From Cephalotus follicularis (taxonomy: Eukaryota; Streptophyta; Magnoliopsida; Oxalidales; Cephalotaceae), in contig BDDD01000355.1 in NCBI GenBank assembly GCA_001972305.1, positions 186,001 to 250,000 of the forward strand: 64,000 nucleotides of DNA, read 5' to 3'. Below the pieces are notes generated by a model that ran no database searches, was not told the origin of the DNA, and saw only the letters and a program-made list of their open reading frames with translations. The translations under genes were made by a program, and so were the position numbers. Positions 53,856 through 64,000 of this stretch are shown piece by piece; position 1 is the first letter of the stretch; each line of letters opens with the position of its first letter.

Positions 53856-56695
53856 TGTAATACCCCGTTCGTTCACGTGCATATTTCGGATTTTAAAATT
53901 TGATTTATTGGTTGTGTTGGCATATTTTAATTTGGCATAATGTGTTCTTTGGTTTATGTGATTATAAACTAGGGCTTCTCATATTTATTAGAATATGATT
54001 GTTGAAAAAGCAAAAATTTATTGTTTTGTTATTATCTTGGTCCATTTTAAAATTTTATTTGGACTTTTATGTTTTGGGCTTTATAATACCAATTATATTG
54101 CCTTTGGATAATTGATAAAATATAATTGTAGATAAGTGGTATATGTATACTATACCTCCTTGTTGTGCCTCCATTGTTTATCTATCTCCTGGTAGCCGAA
54201 CCTGTAAGTTTGGAGACTGTTTTGTGCTTTTTTGTTCATCATATCAGGTTTGTTTCTCTATTGTTATGGTTTAACTTGGGTGTTGGTTGCTTGTCTATGT
54301 TGGTTGCTAGTGTGGTTTGTTTGATTTCTTCAACCATGGCTACTGGACCTGTCAACATGCATTAGGTAGATGATACATACTGGTTTTGATTAAGGATAAT
54401 GATTAATGACAGAAAACTTGATCATATAAGCATGCATGCAATAAATTGAAATTGCTTCTCCTTAAAGAAAGACCACCCATTGCATGAACTTTTGATTATG
54501 GATGATTAAATGTAACTGTTAAGTCATATAAGACCTAGGTAAGTGTTTAAGGTTATCTGGAAAAGTAATAAAAACGATTTTGACAGAAAATTGGCATAGG
54601 TTTGTTAGATTTTGGCTGTTTTGTCGCCCAGAACAGTCGGCTGCCTTATGAAACAGTCGACTGTTTTGCCTTGCACAGTCGACTGGACCCCTGTCACAGT
54701 CGACTGGATTCAACCCAGTTTGAGTAGTTAGCTGCCGATGTTGTGTAGTCGACTGCCACCCTATGAGTAGTCGACTGGATCTTGATACAGTCGACTAGAA
54801 TTGTCCAGTGAATTTTCTGGTTTTAAGTTTTGTGATCCGTTTGTTTGTCTAATGATTTGGAGTCTGTTTTAAACACTACTAAATTACTGTTTGATATTTG
54901 GAAGTGATATTTGAATGCTTATATGAATGATATTGCATCTTCGAGGGACTTTTAAATTATTGATCAATTCGTCTATATTTGTTGTGATCGCTTAAGGTAC
55001 GGATGTTTTGTTCCTTGATACCCTCCTACTGTTTTTATTATGGTAAAAAGATAGTTTTACTCTATGAATAACGTATGGATTTTATGTTCTTTGGCTATCT
55101 GATTTTATTGAAACTGTCCCATTTCACTTTTTATGATTAAAGTACGGATTTTTTGTTCCTCGATATACTCTGATGATTTTATTAAAATAAATCAGTTATA
55201 TGTTTTTTTTATGAAAATGTACCAATTCTTCGTTCTTGGTTTCTTCCTTTGGTTTTACTGAAATGAATTCAAATGTGATTCCTATTGTTTTATGAACCTA
55301 GCTATGTTTATGATTCGATACGATTTTGAAAATAAAAGTCAGTTGACATTTTGTGAAATTGATGTTCATGACTTTATTCTTATGCTATGATATGTTAAGA
55401 AATATGATACGATCATCTCTTTATAGTTGAAAATAAATGAGTTGATGCTATGTAATGATTTTGCTATGTCCAGAAAATGTTTAGAAAACGTGTTTACATT
55501 TTTAAATCATTTTTAGATATAAAACAATGTTTTTGAAATAAGGATACACACAGAGATATTTCCTACCTATGGAGGTACCATAGGCACGTCGTGGGCCTGG
55601 CACGGGGACGTGACACTTCCGTAGCAGTGTGATTCAACTACGACGTCTCTCTTTGTTTTGAATAAGTCCCATGAGGTGGACTTATGGATCCGATTTTGTG
55701 ATAGAGGTGTATGGGTATACTCTAGTTTTTGATATGTTATGGATTCGGATTTTGGGGATTGATTGTGTAGTGCCGTACACGTCTTTCCGTTTGGCATGTG
55801 GGCCTTGCAAACCCCTTGCAACTTCGCATATGTGTATGCGCTTTGGATCTTGGAAATGAGATTTTGGAATCGGATAAGTCTCTGTGATATGTTTGGATCT
55901 CTATGATGAGATTATGGAATCAGATAAGTTTTTATTTTAAAATCTTTAACTTGGTTGACGTTAAAGTAATTCGAACGTTTGATTTGGATACTATTTTGAA
56001 CTTGGATTATGTTTTGAAATTGAATAACGCTTTGAAAATTAGATATTCGTTTTGAATTGATTGTATGACTACTTACTTTCGCTTTTGAAAATCATATTAA
56101 TTATTTTATGTACAAGGTATATGATATTTAAAGGTTCAGGTATTTTCTATCTTTTAAATTATCATTTTATGTTTTATGATTCTATATCCGTACTGAGGTT
56201 TGCTCAGCCGCGTTTTTGTTTTCATGCGGTAGGTATTCTGGGACAGCATCCGGGCAATGTGTGATGAGCGAGATGTCACCTATGATAAGGACCACCTAGG
56301 AGATGGAACCATTTATGCTTAGTTATTTTATGGTAATGTTATGACCCCTTAAAACTATGTTATGCCTTTCAATTTATGACTTAGAATTTTGTTTAAGCTT
56401 TTGGTTTATGTTTAACCTTCCAGATTATGTTTAAGTTTTATATTATGAATAAAGTTGCTAGACTATGTCTTAGATTATATTTGTTATGTTTAGACCATCA
56501 CGCAATTTGAATAAAAGATGAGTTAAAATTTTGATAGTAAAAACAAAGGCGAACCTTGATTTATGGTTAAATAGGAATACAAGCTAAGTAATAAATTGAT
56601 AAAAAGGAATAAAAATCGAGTTATATTTCATGATAGGTTATGTTTTGTCTCGGATTAGGAACCGTAACGACTCCCTCCGAATCGGGGGTGTTACA
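53856..56695 (+). mobile_element. Solo LTR H inside the RT of element F, TSD GCAAT
   Basis: This 2840-bp block starts TGTAATACCCCGTTCG and ends CGGGGGTGTTACA. It is flanked by perfect GCAAT copies at 53851-53855 and 56696-56700. Read on the other strand it starts TGTAACACCCCCG like the LTRs of element G, so it is a related family in the opposite orientation (GTACTGAGGTTTGCTCAGCC near 56189). It has nine CAGTCGACTG words at 54633-54797 and a TATATGAA box at 54920-54927. No coding region. Confidence 0.93.
54633..54797. repeat. Array of about 9 CAGTCGACTG words in solo LTR H
   Basis: ACAGTCGGCTGCC (54633), ACAGTCGACTGTTT (54653), ACAGTCGACTGG (54675 and 54697), GTAGTTAGCTGCC, GTAGTCGACTGCC (54746), GTAGTCGACTGG (54767) and ACAGTCGACTAG (54788). 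The array ends about 120 bp upstream of TATATGAA. Confidence 0.92.
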
Positions 56696-56700
56696 GCAAT

Positions 56701-58940
56701 GCTCCTGCGACTTTCTAGAGGTGCATGATGCGTATCTTCTCTAACATGGTGGGGGAATTTCTTGAGGTATTTATGGATGATTTTTCGGTGCATGGTTCCA
56801 CCTTCTCTAAGTGCCTGTATCATCTGAAATTGGTACTTCAAAGAAGTAGGGAGAAGGATTTGGTGCTTAATAGGGAAAAGTGCAATTTCATGGTGAATGA
56901 GGGGATTATTCTTGGATATGTAGTGTCCAATGAGGGAATTCAAGTGGATAAGGCTAAAGTAGAAGTCATCAAACATTTACCTCCACCTCGAAATGTGAAG
57001 GACATCCGAGCATTCCTTGGGCAAGCTGGTTTTTACTGAAGATTTATCAAAGATTTTAGTCTGGTGGTGCGACCCTTGACATCGCTTCTAGCGAAGGATC
57101 AAGAGTTCATTTTCTCTCAAGAGTGCCTGGATGCTTTTAACTTCTTAAAGAATGAGCTCACCTCTGCTCATATCATTCAAGAACCCATATGGTCTGAGCC
57201 TTTTGAACTCATGTGTGATACGTCTGATAGTGCAATAGGAGTTATTCTAGGGTAGAGGATTAATAAACTATCTTACGTAGTTTACTATGCAAGTAGGACT
57301 CCTTCAGGCATGCAATTGAATAACACAACGACTGAGAAGGAATTTTTAGCCGTGGTTTTTGCGCTTGAAAAATTTCAATCGTATCTATTAGGATCACACG
57401 TCATTGTTTACACTGATCATGCTGCGATTCAGTATCTAGTAGGCAAGAAGGATACAAAAGCACGTCTCATTTGTTAGGTTTTGCTACTTCAAGAGTTTGA
57501 TGTTGAAATGAGGTACAAGAAGGGAACCGAAAATTTGGTGGTAGACCAATTATCCTGACTCTCTAACACACCAGAAATCAAGGGTCCCATTAATGAAAAT
57601 TTCCCAGATGAGCAACTTATGTGTGTCGAGAGTGAACCTTGGTATGCGGACATAGTCAATTATCTTGTTACAGGGATTGTACCATTAGAGTGGTCTGCTC
57701 AAGATAAGCGTCGTTTCCTCTCTCAAGTCAAACATTTCTTTTGGGATGACCCTTATCTCTTTAAAGCATTTCCCGATCAAATTATGCGAATGTAGGTTCT
57801 TGATTTTGAGTGTCATTCAATCCCTTCTTTTTGTCATGATCAGGCTTGTGGTGGCCATTTTGTCCCAACTAAGACAACGGTCAAAGTTTTACAGTGTGGA
57901 TTTTATTGGCCGAGTCTTTTTAAAGATGCTTTTAAGTACTGTCGAGCTTGGGCTTCATGTCAATCTTTAGGCCGTGTGACCAAGCGAAATATGATGCCTT
58001 TGACTCCGATTTTGACTCTGGAGATTTTTTATGTTTGGGGCATCTATTTAATGGGTCCTTTCCCCAACTCGTTTGGGAATTTATATATTCTTCCGGTTGT
58101 TGACTACGTCTCAAAGTGGATTGAGGTGATACCTTGTCGAACCACTGACAACTATGTGGTTGTTAAGTTTCTCAAGGAACATATCTTTTCTCGGTTTGGT
58201 ACCCCATGAGGCATCATCAGTGATAGGGGTCCCCATTTCTGCAATCGTTCTTTTGAAGCCCTTATGAAAAGATTTGGGATCACCCACAAACTTTCCACAC
58301 CTTACCATCCTTAAACTAGCGGACAAGTTGAGGTATCCAATTGCCAAATTAAGCAAAACCTTGAAAAAATAGTCAATCCCAGCAGAAAGGATTGGTCTAC
58401 TCGACTTGTGGATGCTCTTTGGACTTATCGGATAACCTTCAAGACTAACCTTGGTCAATCTCCTTACCGGCTTATGTACGGTAAAGCGTGTCATCTTCCG
58501 GTTGAATTGGAACATCGGGCCGTTTGGGCTATTAAGTAATTTAATTTTAATCATTCCAATGCGGGTAGTCACCGTGCTCTCCAACTCTTTGAGTTGGAGG
58601 AGATCCAAAATGATGCATATGACAATGCTAAGATCTCCAAAGAAAAGACCAAAGCCTTTCATGATGTGCATATTTTGCAGATAACTTTGAAGTCGGTGAC
58701 AAGGTTCTTTTTTACAATTCACGATTACACATGTTTCCTGGAAAACTGAGATCCTGCTGGGATGGGCCTTATATTGTTAAAACTGTTTTCTCACATGATG
58801 TGTTTGAGATTGTTAAGCCAGGTACTGAAGATGCATTTAAGGTGAATGGGCAGTGGTTGAAAAAGTTTTTAGAGTTTCCAGCTGCAACAGTGGAAGAGGC
58901 CATGGATCTTCATGAGCCTCTTTATTTAGAGCCTCGATGA
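56701..58940 (+). pseudogene. RT, RNase H and integrase of Athila-like element F
   Basis: RT resumes with ATF and RCMMRIFSNMVGEFLEVFMDDFSVHG (catalytic MDD), then LNREKCNFMVNEGIILGYVV and IRAFLGQAGFY. RNase H follows (57064 on: ECLDAFNFLKNELTSAHII, FELMCDTSDSAIGVILG, later [11 protein letters not shown]) and then integrase (HDQACGGHFVPTKTTVKV, CGFYWPSLFKDAFKYC). In the catalytic core the first Asp is changed: GIYLMGPFP has TAT at 58045-58047 where GAT is expected. SDRGPHFCNR and GQVEVSN keep the other two. Stops include TGA at 58207-58209. The C-terminus at 58731-58940 ([31 protein letters not shown]) is typical Athila. Confidence 0.92.
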
Positions 58941-60240
58941 TCATATTCGATAAACCCTACCCCAATTGTTCTTTTATTTATTGCATTGTTTCACATATAA
59001 TTCCTTGATGATTCAATGTTATTTTTATAGTCGATTTTTAGTGCACTGTGGACAATACAAAGTTTAAGATAGGTTAGGGGTATCCCTGTATGCCACGATA
59101 TGGATTGTTGGTTGTACATATAAACTCTTAATTAATACAATTTTGAATTTCATTCATATTTTATGTGCATATTTTGTTATTGGCAAGGCTATGTGGCTCA
59201 TCCCAACCAACCAAAAGGAACAAAATAATTATACGTAATTAACTGTATGTCATGCCACATCAAAGGGTTGGATCTCATGCTGAGAGGGCTATGAGAATGA
59301 GATCCTTACTCCCTGTGACAAATGTTCCAAGTCATAGGTTCACTTTCTTTGGGCCATTGATGAAGCACGAAGACCTCTCACGTTAAGCTTGCTCCCGGGT
59401 TAGCAGTGGAGGATAGTTATCTCGTAGAGATTTGGGTTTATCCTTAAAGCTAAATGTGAGGTATATGCTGGAGAGCATGACACTGAACAGACCCACCAAT
59501 AGGAAACATATTTGGATAGTGAATACCCAATGTCAATTGGATTCCTATGGTGTCGGTAGTGTATAGTCTATGGTTACTAGTAGGTCTATAGCTTGCGTTG
59601 TCTCCTTTGACCTGAGCGGCTGGCATGCATTGTGTGGTGACTATTTGACTTTGATTTTTGCCTTCCCCAACACTAGCCAGGTGCTGGCAAAAGGGTTGTC
59701 TTTGTGCCTTGTGGGAGCTGCATTCAGATGTATGGGCGAGTGCGCAATAGGGGATCGTCACACCCGGGCTGAGGGTGACCGGCTTTATTTATCTATGTAC
59801 GTTGCAGACTCAAAAGTCCTGATCAGGCATAGGTGGACTGGGAAAGAGAGGTTCCCGTGGGAGGTCTACCGATAGTCTCAGTGCGATCATAGATTCATAG
59901 TTATCGCAGCAATACTAGGGGTGACATTCATCCAAACCCTAGGCTGTGATCGGAGCCAAGTATGACGAGGGAAACATGCCGATGAATGGATAGAGCAACT
60001 CGCTATTCAGTTCATGATTGATAAACATAGTAAAACACGGATCCGGGGGGCGACTGGCACTCATACTGGGTCTGTTTTGATAGTTGGTGACTATCAGAAT
60101 AATCGTACCAGATATCGAGGTGTACTGGGAATTTATCATCATACGGAAGATCAACAGGTTTTTGGGTCCTGCCTGACTTTGAACAGGTTGATATGTAGTG
60201 GGACACATATCATTTAGTGAAAGGACAACATCAAGGAAGA
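58941..60240. other. 3' region of element F, unassigned
   Basis: After the integrase an AT-rich stretch leads to ACAATACAAAGTTTAAGATAGG (59053), a phrase usual just after Athila pol. From about 59200 the text is more GC-balanced, but no frame on either strand has motifs that I recognise. A third gene or a 3' LTR would be expected here; neither is evident. It ends at the start of the Copia LTR at 60241. Confidence 0.5.
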
Positions 60241-60358
60241 TGTTGCTTTGCTAGTGAGTATTTCATTTGATGGATTTAGGTCCATGCAATGCCACGATGA
60301 AATATTCCATGCGAAGGGTTTTAAAAAAATAGAAGAGATTGTTTCATCTTTGTCTTGG

Positions 60359-60907
60359 GCGTCGACAGCATGGGTGTGCGTTGACACCATGTGTAGTTGA
60401 GTTGCTGGGCGTTAACGTCATGGAGAGCATACATTGATGCTGACAAAACCAGTAGCTTAAACGTCGACTCCATGGAGAACATGCGTCGACGCCGTAACTA
60501 GAAAAAGTCGCTGGGTGTTAACGCTATGGAGAGCATGCGTTGACGCTGATAAAACCAGTAGCTTTACGCGTTGACGCTATTGTGTTCATGGCATTGATGC
60601 AAAGACAAATTTGAATCAATGCTTGTTTCATCCTATCGTTGGCGTTGACGCCTATATAAGATGAGAAGCATGGCGTTGACGCCATGATAGGTTGATGCGC
60701 GGGTCTTGCCAAATTTGAGAGAAATTGGCTTGACTTTTTAGGATAAAGTGGAGAGAGAAAGTCAACACTATAAATAGCTTTAGAGAAGCTTGTTGAACAC
60801 ACTTGAGGCTTGACTCTTTCTCTCTCTTCCTCTCTCTTCCCTACCATGCATTCTCTTCTTGCTACAATCGTATGCGTCGACGCCTATCGCATACGCGTCG
60901 ACGCCAA
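60359..60907. repeat. Array of about 14 GGCGTTGACGCC / GCGTCGACGCC words
   Basis: GCGTCGACAGCATGG (60359), GCGTTGACACCATG (60378), GCGTTAACGTCATGG (60409), AACGTCGACTCCATGG (60459), GCGTCGACGCCGTA (60483), GTGTTAACGCTATGG (60515), GCGTTGACGCTG (60538), GCGTTGACGCTATTG (60568), GGCGTTGACGCCTAT (60640), GGCGTTGACGCCATG (60672), then GCGTCGACGCCTATCGC (60874) and GCGTCGACGCCAAT (60895). Many share a following CATGG. Most copies sit 85 bp or more upstream of the TATA box; two are downstream. Confidence 0.92.
60768..60777 (+). promoter_or_regulatory. TATA box in Copia J LTR
   Basis: CTATAAATAG, about 85 bp after the last upstream word (60672-60685). A CT-rich stretch follows (60810-60842), common at plant transcription starts. 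Confidence 0.6.
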
Positions 60908-61574
60908 TATCGCATGGTTCAATTTTACAGCCATTTTCACCCTCCTTTCACCACTTAAAGATCATTATAGGTGGAGATAACTTGCACACTGCATCTTATC
61001 TTTATCTAGAGTGATTTAGTGTAGGGTAAACACTTGGCGTCCATCCTTGGATCCTCTCTTCCTTGGCTTGTGGAGGAGCTTGGAGCTTTTGGAGATAAAG
61101 AGCAGACGGAGCTTGTCTTGAAGGAAGGAGTCTTCACCATTGGTAAGAATCTCTTCTTCTTCTCCCTTGTTGCAGCGGGTTGTAGCTTGGGTTAGAGAAC
61201 CCTTGCCGAACCCCCTTTGCCTTTTGATGGTTTGTTAGTGATCCCGTAGGGTTAGGAATGCATGAGTTTGGGTTGATTGGACTTTGGTTAGGATTTTGTG
61301 TGTTTTTTTGTGAGAGATTTCCTTTAGTCCATTTCTAGGGTTTACGACAACCCTAGAGTTTCGAACCATTTCTCCCAATGCTTGGTTTTGGCTTCGGTTT
61401 TATTGGTTGTTCAATTAGGGTTCCTTGGCAGTAATTGGGACAATCCAAACTTAGCTTAGGGCATCCCATTGCTTGGGGATTAATCAATTGGATCAAATTT
61501 AAAATTAATCAGCCCTAAACCCTAAAGTCTGGATTGCATGTTTTTTCCGCTGTGTTTGAGCCGTTCCGAACAAG

Positions 61575-61586
61575 TGGTATCAAAGC
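61575..61586 (+). other. Primer binding site of Copia J
   Basis: TGGTATCAAAGC, one base different from the canonical initiator tRNA-Met complement TGGTATCAGAGC, two bases after the LTR. Confidence 0.85.
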
Positions 61587-62940
61587 GACCTAATTGACTT
61601 CAACTAGACCTCAATTTGATGTTTAGTGTATTGGAGATTGCATATGTGTTTTGGACGATTTTTAGTAGCCCTACGTTTAGTGGGAGTTGCTTATTGGTCA
61701 CACTAATGAAATCGACGAACCATTGAATGCCAGATTGTTACGTACTTATTCAATTATATATCGGTTATATTTTTTAATTTCTTATGCATGCTGGTAGGCT
61801 TGGGACTCGGCCTAGCTTTGTGTTTTCCTTGTGTGGATGATTTAATTGCTTTGTTACATTCATGGAATTCAATCGGTCTGTAATAAGGCTGCCTGCGTGT
61901 GCCATATTATTTTCTTGTTCTTTTTCTTAGAGTAGAATTATCTTCTCCCTCAATTGTATTTCTTTTCATTTAAATGTATTATGGTTGTAATTTGAAGAAA
62001 GGAGACCGTTGGAGATTGAAGAGAAGATCAAGAAGATTGCAAGACCAGTTGAAGGCCATGTATGCGTGGTAGCAACTGTAATAGAGTTAAATTAAATTAG
62101 TACACCTAGGAGACCTAGTGGTCACGTTGGCTCATGTGATCACTTATAGCTTTAGTCCCAAGTCAGGCCATTTTTAGGCTGCATGAGATGGATGTTTTCT
62201 TTTAACAATCCAAACACGTCCAAGCATGTTAAGCCGTCCAAATGGATTAGAAGATTAAAATTAATCTAAAATGGCTTTGGTAATTTCTTAAAACTGATGA
62301 GACCAAATCCCTCCATCTTGCAAATAATAAGTCCATAAGCGGTGGGGCATATGGCTGCCCAGTCGTTGGCCTTCCACAATCATCGTTGAATGGTGCGGAC
62401 ATATTGGGGATGGCACTGTGACAGCAGAGGTCCCCCGTATGACCATTTCTGTTCAATTTCAGTGTGAGGTACACAGGAAGAAAAGAACTTTGTTTTGGCA
62501 TCAGGACATCGATACGTGTGGGTGCTTCAAAACAAGTTAATTTCTTTGAGGATTATGGGTTTGACTTGTACGAGGATCATATGGTTTGCATAGCGACATT
62601 TGGGACCATATGGGCCGGCAAGCCGAATCTTGAATCGGATCTTACATATGGGCGAGAGGTCCTAATGTAAATTGGTATATATACCTACCTATTCAGTTAT
62701 TATGGTTTGCACGGAAACAGTCGGGACTATAGTATCCTGGATAGATTTTGATCCCCACTAGAAAGCTAGAGGCTTCCCGAATTCCACATGGGGGTGTCAG
62801 ATACGATTAGAATAGTGAGAGGAACCATAATTAAAAAAGACCAAGTATTATGGTAATAATATAAATGGAATGATTTTGTAATTTATCTCTTTCTTGTTTC
62901 CTCTTTTATAGGTTGCTAGTTTTCATCATATTCTGCTACA
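61587..62940 (+). other. Long leader of Copia J
   Basis: 1.35 kb lies between PBS and gag. No frame with recognisable motifs is present; short frames at 62247-62501 (minus) and 62464-62670 (plus) are not recognised. It may hold RNA packaging or translation signals, but none can be read directly. Confidence 0.5.
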
Positions 62941-64000
62941 ATGTCAGTTGACACATCTCTTTCACGCATTCTTGAAATGAACAAGCCTACGGGTCCTAAC
63001 TTTTTGGATTGGCAGTGCAATCTGCGCTTAGCACTCACGAGCATGAAGCTTGCTCATGTCATGACTAAGAGTCCCCATAAACTGGGAGCCAACCCGTTAG
63101 ATGAGCTCAAGGCCAAGAGGGCCAAATGGTTAGATGAGGACGAGCAAGCTCGTTGCCTAGAGATTTCGGGTATGGTCCCAAAATTGCAAAGACAACACAA
63201 GAAGCTTGATACCCTAGGAGCTATACTTCTCCCTCTTTAGGAGTTGTATGGATCTTGGTCGTGGACCGAGCGGTTTAACTTGTCCCGTTAGCTCTTCTGC
63301 ACCAAGATGGCCGAGGGATCTTTAGTCCACGCACATGGATTGATGATGATTGATCTTGTTGGGCAGCAGGCTCAGTTAGATCTCACCATGGACTATGATT
63401 TCTACATTATCCTGGTGCTTTCATCTCTCCCTCGATCATACTCCCAGTTCATCACTAATTTCCACATGAACAAGGTGGATACTAATATGCCTGAACTTGT
63501 GGAAATGCTTCATACGGCCGAAGTAGACATGGGCCATGGGAGGTCCAAGTCTGATGTGATGTTTCTTCCATCTACTTCTTCCCAGACAGCCCATGGTAAG
63601 GGCGGATCGAGAGGATCCACGTCCAAGGGCTAGGCGCCCATGAAACCTAAAGGGAAGAAGAAGAAAGGGAGAAAAGCAGCTACGCCGGCGGGGCCAGCTG
63701 TTGGGGGATCCGTCCTTGATGCGATCTAGCAGCTACAGGATGACGACTGTTGCTTTTATTGTGGAAAGCACGGACATTGGAGATCACAGTGCAGTGAGTT
63801 CCAAAAGTCCAAATCAGGAGGTGCCTCATGGTCAGGTAATTTCATGATTGAGCTTTTTCTAGCTACTAATGTTAGTTCAACTTAGGTGTTGGATTCAGGT
63901 TGTGGAACTAATATTTGTAACTCTTTGCACGTGCTAAGAGGTGCTAGACAGCTGAGAGAGGCTGAAGCTTTGGACTTGCACTTAGGTGATGGATCGAGGA
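62941..64000 (+). pseudogene. Copia J gag and protease start
   Basis: One frame from ATG 62941 to the window end with five stops (63238-63240, 63289-63291, 63631-63633, near 63727, and near 63883). Gag begins LSRILEMNKPTGPNFLDWQC, with FHMNKVDTNMPELVEML later. The zinc knuckle is CFYCGKHGHWRSQC (about 63754-63795). Protease begins VLDSGCGTNICNSLHVL; the Trp usually before it is a TAG, a TGG to TAG change. Gag would form the particle and protease would cut the polyprotein. The frame has no shifts, only nonsense changes. Confidence 0.88.

Larger units (their letters stand above)
31290..60240 (+). mobile_element. Athila-like Gypsy element F, host of the nested insertions
   Basis: The scattered plus-strand pieces form one element: LTR (to 32712), PBS, gag (33130-34756), protease (34851-35675), RT start (53405-53855), RT to integrase (56701-58940), then a 3' region. 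Element G and solo LTR H interrupt it. Athila features are the TTTTTGGCACCGTTGC primer site, the DLGASVNLLP protease motif, IYPISDSQWVSP in RT and the HLPVELEHRAVWAIK stretch in integrase. Both outer limits are uncertain: the left LTR start is only approximate, and no 3' LTR is seen before the next Copia LTR at 60241. Confidence 0.8.
60241..61572 (+). repeat. 5' LTR of Copia element J
   Basis: The inferred start is TGTTGCTTTGC. The end is GTTCCGAACA at 61563-61572, two bases before the PBS. It holds the dyad word array at 60359-60907 and a TATA box CTATAAATAG at 60768-60777. With no second LTR in the window the start is approximate. Confidence 0.7.
60241..64000 (+). mobile_element. Copia element J, 5' part
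   Basis: LTR, PBS, a leader of about 1.35 kb, then gag and the start of protease, continuing past the window. Gag and the protease motif VLDSGCGTNIC are Copia-type but belong to a different branch from elements A and B2. Five in-frame stop codons show that it is inactive. The upstream limit is inferred from TGTTGCTTTGC. Confidence 0.8.

Noticed and set aside
1..64000. tRNA, rRNA or other structural RNA genes
   Set aside because: I saw no cloverleaf with A and B boxes. TGGTATCAGAG matches are primer binding sites, not tRNA genes.

Overview
This is a gene-poor, AT-rich stretch of a flowering-plant nuclear genome, probably pericentromeric or other heterochromatin. No ordinary host gene can be supported. 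Nearly everything recognisable is an LTR retrotransposon, a solo LTR, a small hAT-type DNA transposon or an endogenous plant pararetrovirus. Lineages are named from protein motifs and from the primer binding site, polypurine tract and LTR ends. The species cannot be named from this sequence. A run of 25 Ns lies at 44769-44793.

Layout. 1-2748: a SIRE-like Copia remnant (element A) with a broken gag, no pol, and one LTR. 2749-9577: a Tat/Retand-like Gypsy derivative (B) with a broken gag, no pol, and a long antisense gene-like region. 10008-12592: a solo LTR (C) with target duplication ATAAG. 13097-13706: a 610-bp non-autonomous hAT element with an 8-bp target duplication. 13715-16017: AT-rich DNA without genes. 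16018-26332: a Tekay-like Gypsy element (D) on the minus strand, with both LTRs and target duplication TTTAA. It has lost RNase H and part of the integrase, and carries a solo LTR (18855-20674, duplication AATGC). 26338-29170: LTR-like DNA of unresolved left end. 29171-31290: a decayed endogenous caulimovirid fragment.

From about 31290 to 60240 an Athila-like Gypsy element (F, plus strand) is the host of a nest. A minus-strand Gypsy element (G, 35676-53404, LTRs of 2697 bp each) sits between its protease and RT. Inside the G integrase is a second SIRE-like Copia (element B2, about 39241-47310), and inside the B2 gag is a solo LTR (E, 40585-43460, duplication TGAAA). A further solo LTR (H, 53856-56695, duplication GCAAT) interrupts the F RT. 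A third Copia (60241 to the window end) supplies an LTR, PBS, long leader and a gag-protease frame broken by stop codons.

The most unusual signal is not a gene. At least eight of these elements carry an irregular cluster of about 7-14 copies of a 10-18-bp dyad-symmetric word with a TCGA core (GACATCGATGTC, AGCGTCGACGCT, GGCGTTGACGCC or CAGTCGACTG). Unrelated element classes share a word while related LTR families differ. In four LTRs the array ends 85-125 bp upstream of a TATA-like box. Its role is unknown; a promoter-proximal binding-site array, a methylation or small-RNA target, or convergent repeat amplification would all fit.
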